Below, piece by piece: positions 10,006-18,863 of a stretch of DNA of 64,000 nt; position 1 is the first letter of the stretch, and the number at the start of each line of letters is the position of its first letter. Under the pieces are notes generated by a model. It ran no database searches. It had not been told where the DNA came from and was given only the letters and a program-made list of their open reading frames with translations. Source of the DNA: Pyropia yezoensis (Eukaryota > Rhodophyta > Bangiophyceae > Bangiales > Bangiaceae). Made by a program: the position numbers and the translations under genes. The DNA is taken from NCBI GenBank assembly GCA_009829735.1, contig CM020619.1:3230590-3294589 (forward strand), in the 5' to 3' direction.

Positions 10006-10790
10006 TTGTGCGTCCCGTAAAAAGTGGACGTGCACGGGTCGTGCAGTGTGGGCTTGATTGGTCCAGTGGCCGATATTCGACATGATTACGACACGAGCAC
10101 GTCCACTTTTTATGGGACGCACTATATAAGACCGCGCACAGCGCAGTCCTCAGGTCGAAACTTAGATCTCCAGCAACCATGGCAGGGTCCCAGAGGCACC
10201 CTCTATCTGCCGACGAGGTCGCCACCGTCGCCTCGCTACGGGAACAGGGCAAGACCCTTCGTGCCATTGGTATGCTTTTGGCCGCTCGAAGAGCACGGTC
10301 GCCTACGCGGCCACGTCCATCCGCGCGGCGGCTGACGGCACGAAGGTGGACAAGTGCGGCCGCCTGAAGGTCCTGACAGACCGCGAGCTCCGCTCGCTCA
10401 AGCGGTTGGTGGATGACCAGGGGTTTTCCGCAGTTGCGGCTTTGACTGAAAAGTTCAACATCACTCGGTCCCAGGGCCCGCCCGCGACCAGGAAGCTGCC
10501 AGTATCAGTCTCCACGGTGCGCAAGGCCCTCTGAGGCATGGGGTATGCTTCTCGGGTGGCGTCAAAGAAACCGTTCCTCTCGGCCAGGAACGTCTCCAAG
10601 CGCCTGAAGTGGGTCTGTGCGCGCCGTGACTAGTCGGCGGAGTGGGCATCGGTGCTCTTCACCGATGAGAGCTCGTTTGTGGTCCGCGGAGCCAGCGTGT
10701 CACGTGTTTGGCGTCGGAACGGGAAGCGATACGCGCCGCACCGCCTACGCCCGACGTTTAAGAGCGGCCGCCAGTCGGTTATGGTGTGGG
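10006..10790 (+). mobile_element. Tc1-like DNA transposon, 5' part (copy 1)
   Basis: The left end abuts the MITE at a TA. A 26-bp inverted repeat (10008-10033 and 10097-10122, starting GTGCGTCCCGTAAAAAGTGG, one mismatch) lies upstream of the transposase, like the internal repeats of IR/DR-type Tc1 elements. A TATA box (TATATAAG) follows at 10123-10130, about 50 bp before the transposase ATG. The element ends abruptly at 10790, where an LTR begins, so its right half and right terminal repeat are missing. Confidence 0.75.
10179..10790 (+). pseudogene. Tc1-like transposase, broken and truncated
   Basis: The ATG at 10179 starts a helix-turn-helix region (LSADEVATVASLREQGKTLR followed by AIGMLL). 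One base appears to be missing near 10272, after which the neighbouring frame continues with KSTVAYAATSIRAAADGTKV and DKCGRLKVLTDRELRSLKRL, a second helix-turn-helix-like stretch. The catalytic core starts at LFTDESSFVV, which gives the first aspartate, then VWRRNGKRYAPHRLRPTFKS and GRQSVMVW. An in-frame TAG stands at 10631, and the sequence is cut at 10790 before the second aspartate. It cannot make an active transposase. It is related to, but clearly diverged from, copy 2. Confidence 0.85.
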
Positions 10791-11152
10791 TGTAGCAATA
10801 CGGATGACCCAGTTGTGACCCTAGTATAGGGGGGACTACTTCTAACCTTAACTTTCAATTTGGGAGTCCGTACTGGTCACGGTATCTATAAGTTACGTAT
10901 GATCAGAGGGACTTGCATCTTGGGTTGGAGGGTAGTTAGTGGTGTCTCCGAGGGTTTATAACGAGGGAGCCGGCGGCGAATCCACCGCCGGCCATGGTAG
11001 AACAACAAACCCCTCCTATTTGGGCTCCCATCTTGGCCCCGTGGCTTGCGCTCCAAAGACAGCAACCTTGGCCTCCCGGTGACGTTGGTGCCGATCCCCC
11101 TTGGTGAGTGTTCCCTGAGAGTGGACGTGCAGCGGTTCCCTATAGTGCTACA
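10791..11152 (+). mobile_element. Solo LTR of the element 2 family
   Basis: A 362-bp sequence starting TGTAGCAATA and ending TGCTACA, clearly the same LTR as at 28473-28835 and 38634-38996 but more diverged, so older. No internal retroelement sequence adjoins it. The bases on either side (GTGGG and CCGTG) do not form a target duplication. It separates two opposed Tc1 fragments. Confidence 0.85.
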
Positions 11153-11740
11153 CCGTGACCTCCTTCCAAGCCTTGGCCGCGTGGCAGGGTGCTAAGTCCT
11201 CTTGCACCCACGCAGCGTCCGGGGTGCCGTAGTCCGCAAAAATCTGGTGCATGACGTAGTCCTCCAGCACACCGAAGTACTTGGCCGCATTCATGGAACC
11301 TTCCACGCGCACCAGAGGCGTCCGGCTGCGCGCCGAAACCCCCCCCCACACCATCACCGTCTGACGCCCGCTCTTGAGGGTGGGGCGCAGGCGATGCGGG
11401 GCGTACCGCTCGCCGTTGCGGCGCCACACGCGCGACGAGCTGGCGTCTCGCACCACGAACTAGCTCTCGTCTGTGAATAGCACAGAGGCCCACTCAGCCG
11501 TCCAGCCCCGGCGCGCTGTCGCTCACACCAGGCGCTTGGAGACGTTCTTCTCCGACAGGAACGGTTTCTTGGCGGCCGTCCGAGAGTAGAACCCCAGGGC
11601 CCGGACGGCCCTACGGACAGTGGAGGCTGACACTGCGCCCTTTCTGGGCCCGCCCGATTCCTGGGAGCGCGTGGTGTTGATCATCTCCGTCAGGGCGGCC
11701 ACCGAGGTAAATCCGCTCTCGTCCATCGTGTGGTACAAAA
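11153..11740 (-). pseudogene. Tc1-like transposase fragment (copy 2), opposite strand
   Basis: Read on the minus strand it runs from SGFTSVAALTEMINTTRSQ through AAKKPFLSEKNVSKRLV, LFTDES, VWRRNGERYAPHRLRPTLKS, GRQTVMVWGGVSARSRTPLV and IFADYGTPDAAWVQEDLAPC. The last segment contains the second catalytic aspartate region (VQEDLAPCHAAK). The N-terminal DNA-binding part is missing, two in-frame stops interrupt it, and the 3' end is cut by the solo LTR. It aligns with copy 1 in the shared part but carries many substitutions, so it is a separate subfamily or an older copy. Confidence 0.85.
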
Positions 11741-12296
11741 CTCGATCCTCTCAGACACGTGCCAATATCCCTCGGAGGAAAGGGACAGGTAACACAGAAA
11801 GGGGAACTACGAGAGTGGTATGCCTGTTGCCTCACGTGCCTGCTCGCAGAGCAAACAGATACGCACGGTTGTGCACACGGGGAAGAGGAAAGCAAACGCG
11901 CAGTTGTATTTTTCCTGAGGGCGCGGGCCAAGGGCGCCTCGCTGTCCCTCTTAACGTGGGAGCCTCGGCACGATGGCCAGGTAGCCCCCCCATACCCCCG
12001 AGTGGCCCCGACCCGAGTCTAACCTCGTCAGGTCGGGGGCCACTATCACTACTAATTCTATTCCCACTTACTAATCTCACACCCAAATTCTCTCAAATCA
12101 AGTCCCTCACAAGTATGCAAAAACCCATCAGAAATCCCTCTCGCACGTGTGGATAGCGTAGTCCACCGCATCCCAGTGCCGGGCACGGGCCACGGCCGCC
12201 AACCATCACCACACGGCGGGCGTTTTCTGGCACCTGGTGCCCTCTCGTTGCAGTCCCGGGTCGGTGCCAAGTCGGGGCCAGGGATGCTACATAGCT
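11741..12296. other. Unassigned DNA between the Tc1 fragment and the reversed retroelement
   Basis: Lower GC than the host background. A near-perfect inverted repeat (GTGGCCCCGACC and GGTCGGGGGCCAC) spans about 12002-12044. It may contain remnants of the 3' LTR of the neighbouring element, but no matching second LTR is in the window, so the boundaries cannot be set. Confidence 0.35.
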
Positions 12297-12452
12297 CCCT
12301 CCCTAGTCCGGCACGTCCTCGGGCCGACCCAGGTGCCACCGTGCACAGCCTCGAGCACGTCCACACCGGTGCCGAGGTCGAGCGTCATCACTCAGAGTAC
12401 GATCACCTGCCCCAATCCTGCCCTCCCCCGTTTCCCCCGGACTCTGGACGTC

Positions 12453-14570
12453 ATGTCCAGTTCCGAGATCCAAGCTGGGCCCGTGGTTCCGGCGGCGAGT
12501 GTTGCAGAGGAGAGCTCGGGTGGCCGTGCCCCTCTCCTTCCTCCGGTTCCTCGGGTGTCGGCGCCGGCGTCGGTCGCCACGGCGGAGGCGGATCGAGTTC
12601 CCCCGGCTTGTGCGTCGCACCCGGTCGAGACCCCCCCGGCCGGTCTCCCGGAGATGCTTCTTGGGCAGGATCCTCTGGCGGGCCGGCGCTCATCTATGGT
12701 GGTCGGCAACGCCAGCGCGGCCCAGTGCCAGCAGGATTGCTTGGTCATCTGGCGCAAGGAACTCCAGCGCGGAGTCTTGACGGAGATGGACAAGACTCGT
12801 CTCGATGCGGCGGACCAGATGCGCCTGGCTCAAGACCGCTCCCAGAGTTTTTCGGGTTCCTCTTGGGTTGCTCGCCTGGAAGATCTCCCCTTCGCGCTGG
12901 TGCTGGATCTACCCTTGACCGAGCGTCGCGTGTCTGCGTCCGTTCTCCGGTGGCCAGAGGAGGAAGGGTACGTCCATCGGGCGCTCAAGGTCTGGGACGA
13001 GGCGTTCAAGGGGTCGGGGAGCCTGAACTGTGATCCCCGTCCGAGCATGGTCGCTCTGGAGCCGCCTTTCTTGACCCGGAAGTACTCCGTGTTGTCGCCG
13101 GCACGGGAGCAAGGCGAGCGGCGCGGGCGCCAGCGTGACTTCATCGTGAGCTGCAACCATCAAGAGTTCTGGAAGCTGGACAAGGCCAACCGGGTGGCGT
13201 ACTACCCCAAGGTCATCCCGCAGCAGCAGGAAGTTGAAATTTCGGTCGGGTTTGCTCAATCCAGCATCCCCTTCACCTGGTACTTTCTGGACGCCTTGAC
13301 TCAGGCGTCGATCAAGGGCTTCTTCCACTCCATCCCGTACATGATGTACACTTCCGAGATGACGGTCTTGGCGGCCAACCACTGGCTCCACGAGGTCCTG
13401 GTGTCCAACCGGCTCTGGCTCCTCCCCGACCTCCTGATGGTTTGGATTGTCGACAAGTTGACCGTCGACTTCCTGTGCAGCCAGGAAGAGGAGTACAAGG
13501 AGCTCTTCCAGGCGATGATTGACTTCCGGCGTCAGCTGCCGGTGCATGACCGGAGCTTCTTGAACGCGATCGCCGACCAGAACAGCCCGCGTCGGGATGG
13601 CTCAGGTTGGGTGCAGGTGATCTACCAGTCGTCTCCGGCTAAGGTGCAGCTGGCGACGCCGCTGCCGGCGTGGCCGCTGCTCGGCAGCCTTCCGGCTACG
13701 GTCGCCCTCGATCTCCTGCCAACTGGGCCGCCGGTACAAGAGTCGGGATGGGCCGCGGCGGTCGGTCGGGCGTCTGCGGCGGCTCCGCTTCTTCCTGTTG
13801 CACCTGTCGCCCCGGTGGCCTCCCCGGAACCGTCGCCGGCGCGTTTGCGCCCCGCTCCGGCTGTGCCGGTACTTCAAGCTCCTCCGGCACCGCGCTTGTC
13901 TGCAGCGAGTCTTGGCGTGGCCGTCCGGTCGCCGACTACTTCGGCCGTTCTTCCTCGGGCGCCTTCTTCAACTGTCGGCGGCCCTGTGCCTCCTCTTGAG
14001 TTGGGGACTCCGGCTTCTGGGGCTATTGTGGACCGTCCGGTAGTGGCAACGTCGGGGCGGTTCGAGATCCCGGCGCCGACTCTGCGCCTTACCCGCTTCC
14101 GGGTGCCTGACTGGTACCTGAACCAAGGTGGCCCGACGTGCGACCAGTATGACGTTGGCATGATTGAGGACCAGCTGGGTCGTCTTCCGGTGCAGGTCGA
14201 AGGCGTCGGGTCTTCTTTGGTGCTGGGCACTTGCGCCAGCGTCTTGAACGATGTGGTCGACCGAGTGTTTGCTTGCGCCGACAGCGGCCAGATGTCGGGC
14301 AGCCCGGTGGTTGGTGAACTTCTGGCGACTTTGCCGCGGCATGGCTTGGCCCAGCAGTGGTCGGAGACCTTCACTGGATTCCAGGGGCGCCGAGAGGTAT
14401 ACGTGGACGAGCGGGAGCGCCCGACAACTCCCGGTACTGCCCCAATGGCGTCATACATGGAAGCACCTCGCCCACCGCAGTACGTCATCCCGCCTTCCTC
14501 CGGGTCCCGTCGTGCCGCGGAGGCGGCGCTGGAGGACGCTCCTCCGGCACAGCGTCCGCGCCAAGAGTAA
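12453..14570 (+). CDS. Antisense accessory ORF of element 0, function unknown
   Basis: A whole 705-residue frame running opposite to its element's pol. It starts MSSSEIQAGPVV at the ATG at 12453; an earlier in-frame ATG at 12237 is possible. A Pro/Ala-rich N-terminal region of roughly 120 residues leads to a structured middle (about 230-450) with LPLTERRVSASVLRWPEEEG, FWKLDKANRVAYYPKVIPQQ, VGFAQSSIPFTWYFLDALTQ and LWLLPDLLMVWIVDKL. A second disordered Pro/Ser/Val-rich region follows, then another ordered block (RFRVPDWYLNQGGPTCDQYD), and the end is RRAAEAALEDAPPAQRPRQE. No known domain is recognised. It occupies the same position and orientation as the antisense frames of elements 1 and 2 and shares YYPK, a following V-E...G-F and a later L-W-x-L-P with element 1. 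It is intact although the pol beside it is broken. Confidence 0.7.
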   Translation: MSSSEIQAGPVVPAASVAEESSGGRAPLLPPVPRVSAPASVATAEADRVPPACASHPVETPPAGLPEMLLGQDPLAGRRSSMVVGNASAAQCQQDCLVIWRKELQRGVLTEMDKTRLDAADQMRLAQDRSQSFSGSSWVARLEDLPFALVLDLPLTERRVSASVLRWPEEEGYVHRALKVWDEAFKGSGSLNCDPRPSMVALEPPFLTRKYSVLSPAREQGERRGRQRDFIVSCNHQEFWKLDKANRVAYYPKVIPQQQEVEISVGFAQSSIPFTWYFLDALTQASIKGFFHSIPYMMYTSEMTVLAANHWLHEVLVSNRLWLLPDLLMVWIVDKLTVDFLCSQEEEYKELFQAMIDFRRQLPVHDRSFLNAIADQNSPRRDGSGWVQVIYQSSPAKVQLATPLPAWPLLGSLPATVALDLLPTGPPVQESGWAAAVGRASAAAPLLPVAPVAPVASPEPSPARLRPAPAVPVLQAPPAPRLSAASLGVAVRSPTTSAVLPRAPSSTVGGPVPPLELGTPASGAIVDRPVVATSGRFEIPAPTLRLTRFRVPDWYLNQGGPTCDQYDVGMIEDQLGRLPVQVEGVGSSLVLGTCASVLNDVVDRVFACADSGQMSGSPVVGELLATLPRHGLAQQWSETFTGFQGRREVYVDERERPTTPGTAPMASYMEAPRPPQYVIPPSSGSRRAAEAALEDAPPAQRPRQE

Positions 14571-14715
14571 TTCTTGGAGGCAAGGAGGTTGAGAGTCTAG
14601 GGAGAAGTGAGGAGGGAAGAGGCGGAGAGAAGGGTTGCTCGAGCGGGTGCTTGTTTTTCTTGATAGTTCCTTGCTTGCATTGCGTGTTGTCCTTGATACA
14701 CCCGTTCCCTTTTTC

Positions 14716-16310
14716 TCAATCTTCTTGTTCCGCGTCTATTGCGGGTGAGCTCGGCTCGTCCCACGGGTCTTGATGAGCTCCTTCCTCCTGGTCATCCTCC
14801 GAGTCCGATTCCAGGATCTTGCCGGCTCTGGCCACCGGAGTGCCCTCAATCCCGTTCCGTCGCGTGTAGGCGCAGACGTCCGCAATGGGTAACCGGTTTG
14901 AGGGTTCCCAGGTATCGTCCGCCGGATTGAAACCGAACCAGCGTACTCGCAGGTACAAGCGCCCGTCCCTCCGGGCGTGGTCGACAAACTTGACGTAGAC
15001 AAATTCTCGTCTTCTTCTTGGGATAACCAGGGTACTGCGGCCCGCTTGCGCCGGGTCAAGTCCCGTTTGCTTGGCGGTGGAGCTCGGGGGACATGGTCGC
15101 TGCTCACCCGTTACGGGGAGCCATCCACGTCTAGAAGAAAGGCCCAGCCGTCCGTATTCAGGATCTCATAAGGTCCATCCGTCTTAGAGTCCAGCTTCCC
15201 CCGGGTCTTGCTATGGTTGTCCACAAAAACCCAGTCGCCACCACCCAGTTCCTTGTTCTTTTCCCGGACTCCCTTGTCATAGTCCCGCTTGTATCTCTCC
15301 TGGGTCTTTGAGATTGACTCCTTGACTCTTGTGAGCAGGAGCTTCAGTTGTTCCAGGAACTCATCCTTTGCCTTGGGACCTGATTTCAGTGCAGGCTGGA
15401 GACCGTCTGGTCCTCTTTCCAGGGAGAAGTTGGTCAGCCGCCTTGGGGTGACAAAGTCGAGTGGAGCGACCCCCGTTGTCCGGTGAGCTCGGGAGTTGTA
15501 GGCTACCGTAAGGACAGCCAGGAGCTCGTCCCAGTCTTCTTGATGCTCCTCCACGTAGTGCCGTAGCATGTCCACCAGAGTCCGGTTGAATCGTTCCACC
15601 TGGCCGTTCGTTTGCGGGTGGTACGTCGTGGTGTACAAGTTCTTGATACCCATCAGGTCACAGACTCCTTGGAAGAACAGGGATGCAAACTGGGGGCCAT
15701 TGTCTGTTAAGACGGAGTCTGGAGGGCCGTAGGCAGCTATCCAGTACTCGCAGAAGGCTGACGTGTCATCCAGGGCCGTAATGGTCTTTAGCGGGATCGC
15801 TCGAGTGAACTTGGAGAACCGGTCACATATGGTGAGCAGGTATATGTTGCCACTGGATGTTTCAGGTAGGGGCCCCAGGATGTCCATGCTTAAGCTTGCA
15901 AAGGGCTCCGCCGCAGGGAATAGGCGTAGCTTAGAAGTCTTCTTCCTCTGGGACAACCGGTTCCTTGCACAGGAGACACAAGCCTCAAGGTGCTTATGGA
16001 CGTCACTGGCCATGGTTTCCCAGTAGTAGTGTCGTCGCATCGAAGCATACATCCGGTAGATGCCAGGATGTCCGACCTAGGGAGACGAGTGCTCCAGGCG
16101 GAGGATGTCAGCTCGTAGACTCCGGGGTACGTAGACTTGAGTTTCCCCATCGAAGGGTGACACCCGTACCAGGAGTCCATCTGTAGACTCGGAGAAGCGA
16201 CTGTTCCGGTTCAGATCCATTTGGTGGCGAAGCTCCAAGCAATGAGGATCCGTCAGTTGTGCCTCCAGCATCCGGTGAATGGTAACAGGTTGATGAGCTT
16301 CAGGTGTGCT
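14716..16310 (-). pseudogene. Pol remnant of element 0: integrase and chromodomain
   Basis: On the minus strand the order is: the end of the RNase H/integrase linker near 16300, an integrase zinc-binding region (YYWETMASDVHKHLEACVSC), the catalytic core with MDILGPL, TDNGPQFAS and HPQTNGQVERFN (the three acidic positions of the DDE type), and a C-terminal chromodomain with LRVRWFGFNPADDTWEPSN. This layout defines the chromovirus branch of Ty3/gypsy. The copy is truncated and broken about three times. Confidence 0.85.
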
Positions 16311-16454
16311 TCGCCCGATCGCCGCCGCACTAACGCACGCCCGGACTTGCATTCCCTCCCCGGCCCCGCCACGGACTGAAATACGACTGTGCGGTCCCCC
16401 CAGCGGTCCCCCCAGCATCAAGCTGGTCCCCCCACTCGCGAATAAACACGATAA

Positions 16455-16930
16455 CAGCTCTTATTGCGGGTGGGGGGACCGGACGAACACTGGGCCCACG
16501 GTGGCAGGAACGCTGCTTTTGAGGATAATTCCCGCCGAACCGTCCCCCCGGCTCCCGTACCAGCGCTCGCCCCCCCCCCCACCTGCGAAAGCGCTCGCCC
16601 GCCCCACCCTCCTGCGCCAGCGCCCGCTCGCCCGCCCGCCCGCACCCCCCATCAGGCCAGGAACGGCAGCCGCCGTCCTCGCGGAGACCCTGCTGCCACC
16701 GTCGCGGTGACCGCCACCGTCGCCGCCGGCACGGCGGACCTGGTCGTCCGCCTCGGCGAGCGGCACTGGCCGGCCGACGCGGCGGGCGGCGTCACCCTGG
16801 AGCTGTTCGCGGCACCACCAGGTGTCGGGCCCGCGGTCGCGGCGGTGGTGCTCCCCGTCGTGACGGCGGTGGTGGCGGCTGCACCGGTCGTGGGGGGGGA
16901 AGGGGGCAGTGAGTGGGGGGGCGCCGCTCG
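16455..16930 (+). repeat. Dispersed repeat R1, copy 1
   Basis: Similar to 41447-41900. The first 100 bases are closest (both contain GGTGGGGGGACCGGA and AACACTGGGCCCAC, then CCGAACCGTCCCC). Further on, similarity is clearer in translation: VAAGTADLVVRLGERHWPAD against VAAGTAALVFGLGERNCPTD, then APPGVGPAVA in both. The preserved reading suggests an old coding segment. Complementary blocks (GGTCCCCCC at 16391 and later, GGGGGGACC near 16475) form an inverted repeat at the left edge. Confidence 0.65.
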
Positions 16931-18134
16931 GATTCAGCGGCACCCCCCTTGCACCCTCGCGCTCAGTGCGACGGGCGAGTTGGCAGTGCTGGGCGTACGC
17001 GCGCTGTGAGGGGCCAACGCCGCCGCCGCGGTCGCCGCCGCCGCCGCCGCAGCCGTCGCCGGCAAGGGCGCGGCCCTAAGCACCGCAGGGGCGGCGGTGG
17101 GCCTGGCAGCGGCACCTGCCTCCTCCCATCCGCGCACGACCACGCAGTCAGCGTGCGCTGTGGCGACCCCCCTTTTCCGTGCGTCCCCCCCAGCCCTCGC
17201 CGCCCCCCGCGGCGGGTGCGTTTTGCGTTTGATGCGTACAGCCGTCCTGCGCAACCAGTTCTGGCCTATACGGCGGGTGGGCGCGTTGGCGTTTGCGCGA
17301 CGGCCGACAGGGCTTGCGGCGCAGGCCGCAGGTCTCCATCTGCGCCTGCGCACGCCCCAACCCCGCGTCGCCCACCCGACCCCCCCCCTCCCCCCCTTCT
17401 CCGTAGTGCACGGTGCCCGCCTTCTCCTTGGCACATACTCGCCACACCGCACCTGTCACTCACCTCTGCAACGGCGACTGCCGCCCCCACTTCTGCCCAC
17501 GCCGTGGTGCGTGCTGCCCCCGCCGTTGTCTCTGGACGTCACCGCTTTGCCAGCCCCCCCTTTCCTCCGTCGTTTGCTCCAATCCTCCCCCCGCTGCCGC
17601 GCGTGCGACATCTTCTTGCCCCCCGTCCACATCGCCCAATTCCCTGGGCTACATGTTGGCCTCTGGTCAAGCAGCCGGTCACCCACGCGAATTTAGGAAT
17701 ACCCAGCCACCCACCACCCTCTCACCACCACCCATCCCCCCTCACCCCCCCCCTCTTTCTCCAACACCCGCACTGCCGCCGGCACCTCAACCCCAGGCAC
17801 ACTCGCCCCACCCCCAAGCCCGCCCGCCCACGCCGCCGGCCGCGCCGCCGCCGCTGCAGCGCTCCCGCGCAGCGGCTCGGCGCCCCGCACGCCGCCGACG
17901 CCCGTCACTGGGAGCGGCAGCAGCGCTGAGAGTGGGCCGTCTGGTCGTCTGTGTTCCCTGGTGAGGGGACAGGGGGCGACGGGGGTCGGGGCGAGGCCGC
18001 CACCAGCGGTGTGAATGACGGGATGGGGGGTGGTGGGGGCGACTCCGTCCGCCGCCCCTGCGACGGCCTGGTTTTGGGCGCCGGCAGCGAGATGAGCAGC
18101 GCCTCGTCGGCGGGCGCCGGCGACGGCGGTGCGT
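16931..18134. other. GC-rich host-like DNA without a supported gene
   Basis: Several overlapping frames on both strands are open only because stop codons are rare at this composition. No domain is recognised. A lower-GC pyrimidine-rich stretch lies at about 17690-17800 (CCACCACCCATCCC-like runs). Confidence 0.5.
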
Positions 18135-18291
18135 GCCAGGGGAGACGACCGCTGCCGCGCCGGCCAACGCGCGGGCGGCGGACAGCCTCCCCGGTAGTGC
18201 GGCGGCGGGTGTGCGCGGTGCTCGCGGCGGAAGCGGCGGCGAAGATTTCTCGCTGGCGCCCATTGACGTGGCGGCGGTGAGCAACGAGTGA
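18135..18291 (+). CDS. Possible host exon interrupted just downstream by element 1
   Basis: The plus-strand frame reads APANARAADSLPGSAAAGVR, then GEDFSLAPIDVAAVSNE, with host-like codons. It meets TGA at 18289, but the bases CGA|GTGAGT at 18286-18292 also form a good splice donor. Element 1 is inserted only eight bases after the TGA. Either this is the end of a protein or the element sits in an intron. The upstream limit is uncertain and no product is recognised. Confidence 0.22.
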
Positions 18292-18299
18292 GTGCAGCT

Positions 18300-18768
18300 T
18301 GTGGCAGTACTGACCCCCAGATAGGGGGGCAACACGTGCCATGCAAGGGGCGGCAGGCCACTAGCCTGATCCGTTCCTCCCCCTGCATTTGGGTCCATAT
18401 TCCCTAAGTTTGGGATAGTTAGCTTAGTAGTAAATCCAACTTGGATTTGAGGGTTTTCTGCATTTATCGTCTTGAATTTTCGTGTGGCCCGGTGGGCAGG
18501 TGCTGGGGTGGGAGATTCTGAGTGGCGAGATTCTGAGTGGACCCTGGGGGGATAAGGGGAGGGACAGCGGGGCTTGGCCCTGCGTCCCCGTCCCGACCAA
18601 GAAACTGTTGGACCACACACCATCCTCTTGTTTGTCAGTGGGGGGTTTGCCCCGCAACAGGGACAGAGTGTGTGCGACTTGCACTTCTTCCGGTTCCCCC
18701 GACACGGGAGGCAGCCCTTGTACACCGCCCCAATTTGGGTGTCGTGTGTGCAAGTGGTTTTTGCCACA
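18300..18768 (+). repeat. 5' LTR of element 1
   Basis: Starts TGTGGCAGTA and ends TTGCCACA, the usual TG...CA form with short inverted ends. A 12-bp direct repeat (GAGATTCTGAGTGG-like) lies near 18512-18541. Confidence 0.95.
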
Positions 18769-18790
18769 TTTGGTGGAGCAGCAGGGGACA
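18769..18790 (+). promoter_or_regulatory. Primer binding site of element 1
   Basis: Directly after the LTR comes TTTGGTGGAGCAGCAGGGG. The TGG matches the CCA end of a tRNA. Element 2 has the same sequence at the same place although its LTR is unrelated. I cannot name the tRNA. Confidence 0.65.
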
Positions 18791-18863
18791 GAGGTAAACT
18801 TTACCTCCGGGTGCACCCGGGTGTAGGGGGCCCTCTGTCTCAGAGGAACGGTGGACTTGGACC

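Larger units (their letters stand above)
12297..16310 (-). mobile_element. Truncated chromovirus (Ty3/gypsy with chromodomain), reversed; element 0
   Basis: A fossil retroelement lying on the minus strand. Parts present: the end of pol (integrase and chromodomain, 14716-16310) and, beyond it, a long open frame on the opposite strand (12453-14570). Gag, protease, reverse transcriptase and RNase H are absent; the 5' side stops near 16310, where host-like GC-rich DNA resumes. The remaining pol carries about three breaks. At the 3' side, TGTAGCAT (read on minus from 12297) after a purine-rich stretch could be an LTR start, but this is weak. Age cannot be measured without paired LTRs; the breaks suggest it is older than element 1. 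Confidence 0.8.

Noticed and set aside
12002-12044. Hairpin as a transcription terminator or small RNA
   Set aside because: A GC-rich inverted repeat of this size is expected by chance here, and nothing else supports an RNA gene.
12297-12310. 3' LTR start of element 0 (TGTAGCAT on minus after a purine tract)
   Set aside because: Only seven bases resemble the element 2 LTR start, and no second LTR or matching end is present, so it is kept only as a weak boundary hint.
17787-18767. Cysteine-rich minus-strand protein (CLPCRGNRKKCKSHTLCPCC)
   Set aside because: The cysteine-rich part is the antisense of the element 1 LTR and recurs identically in the 3' LTR at 27208-27676; LTR identity explains its conservation.
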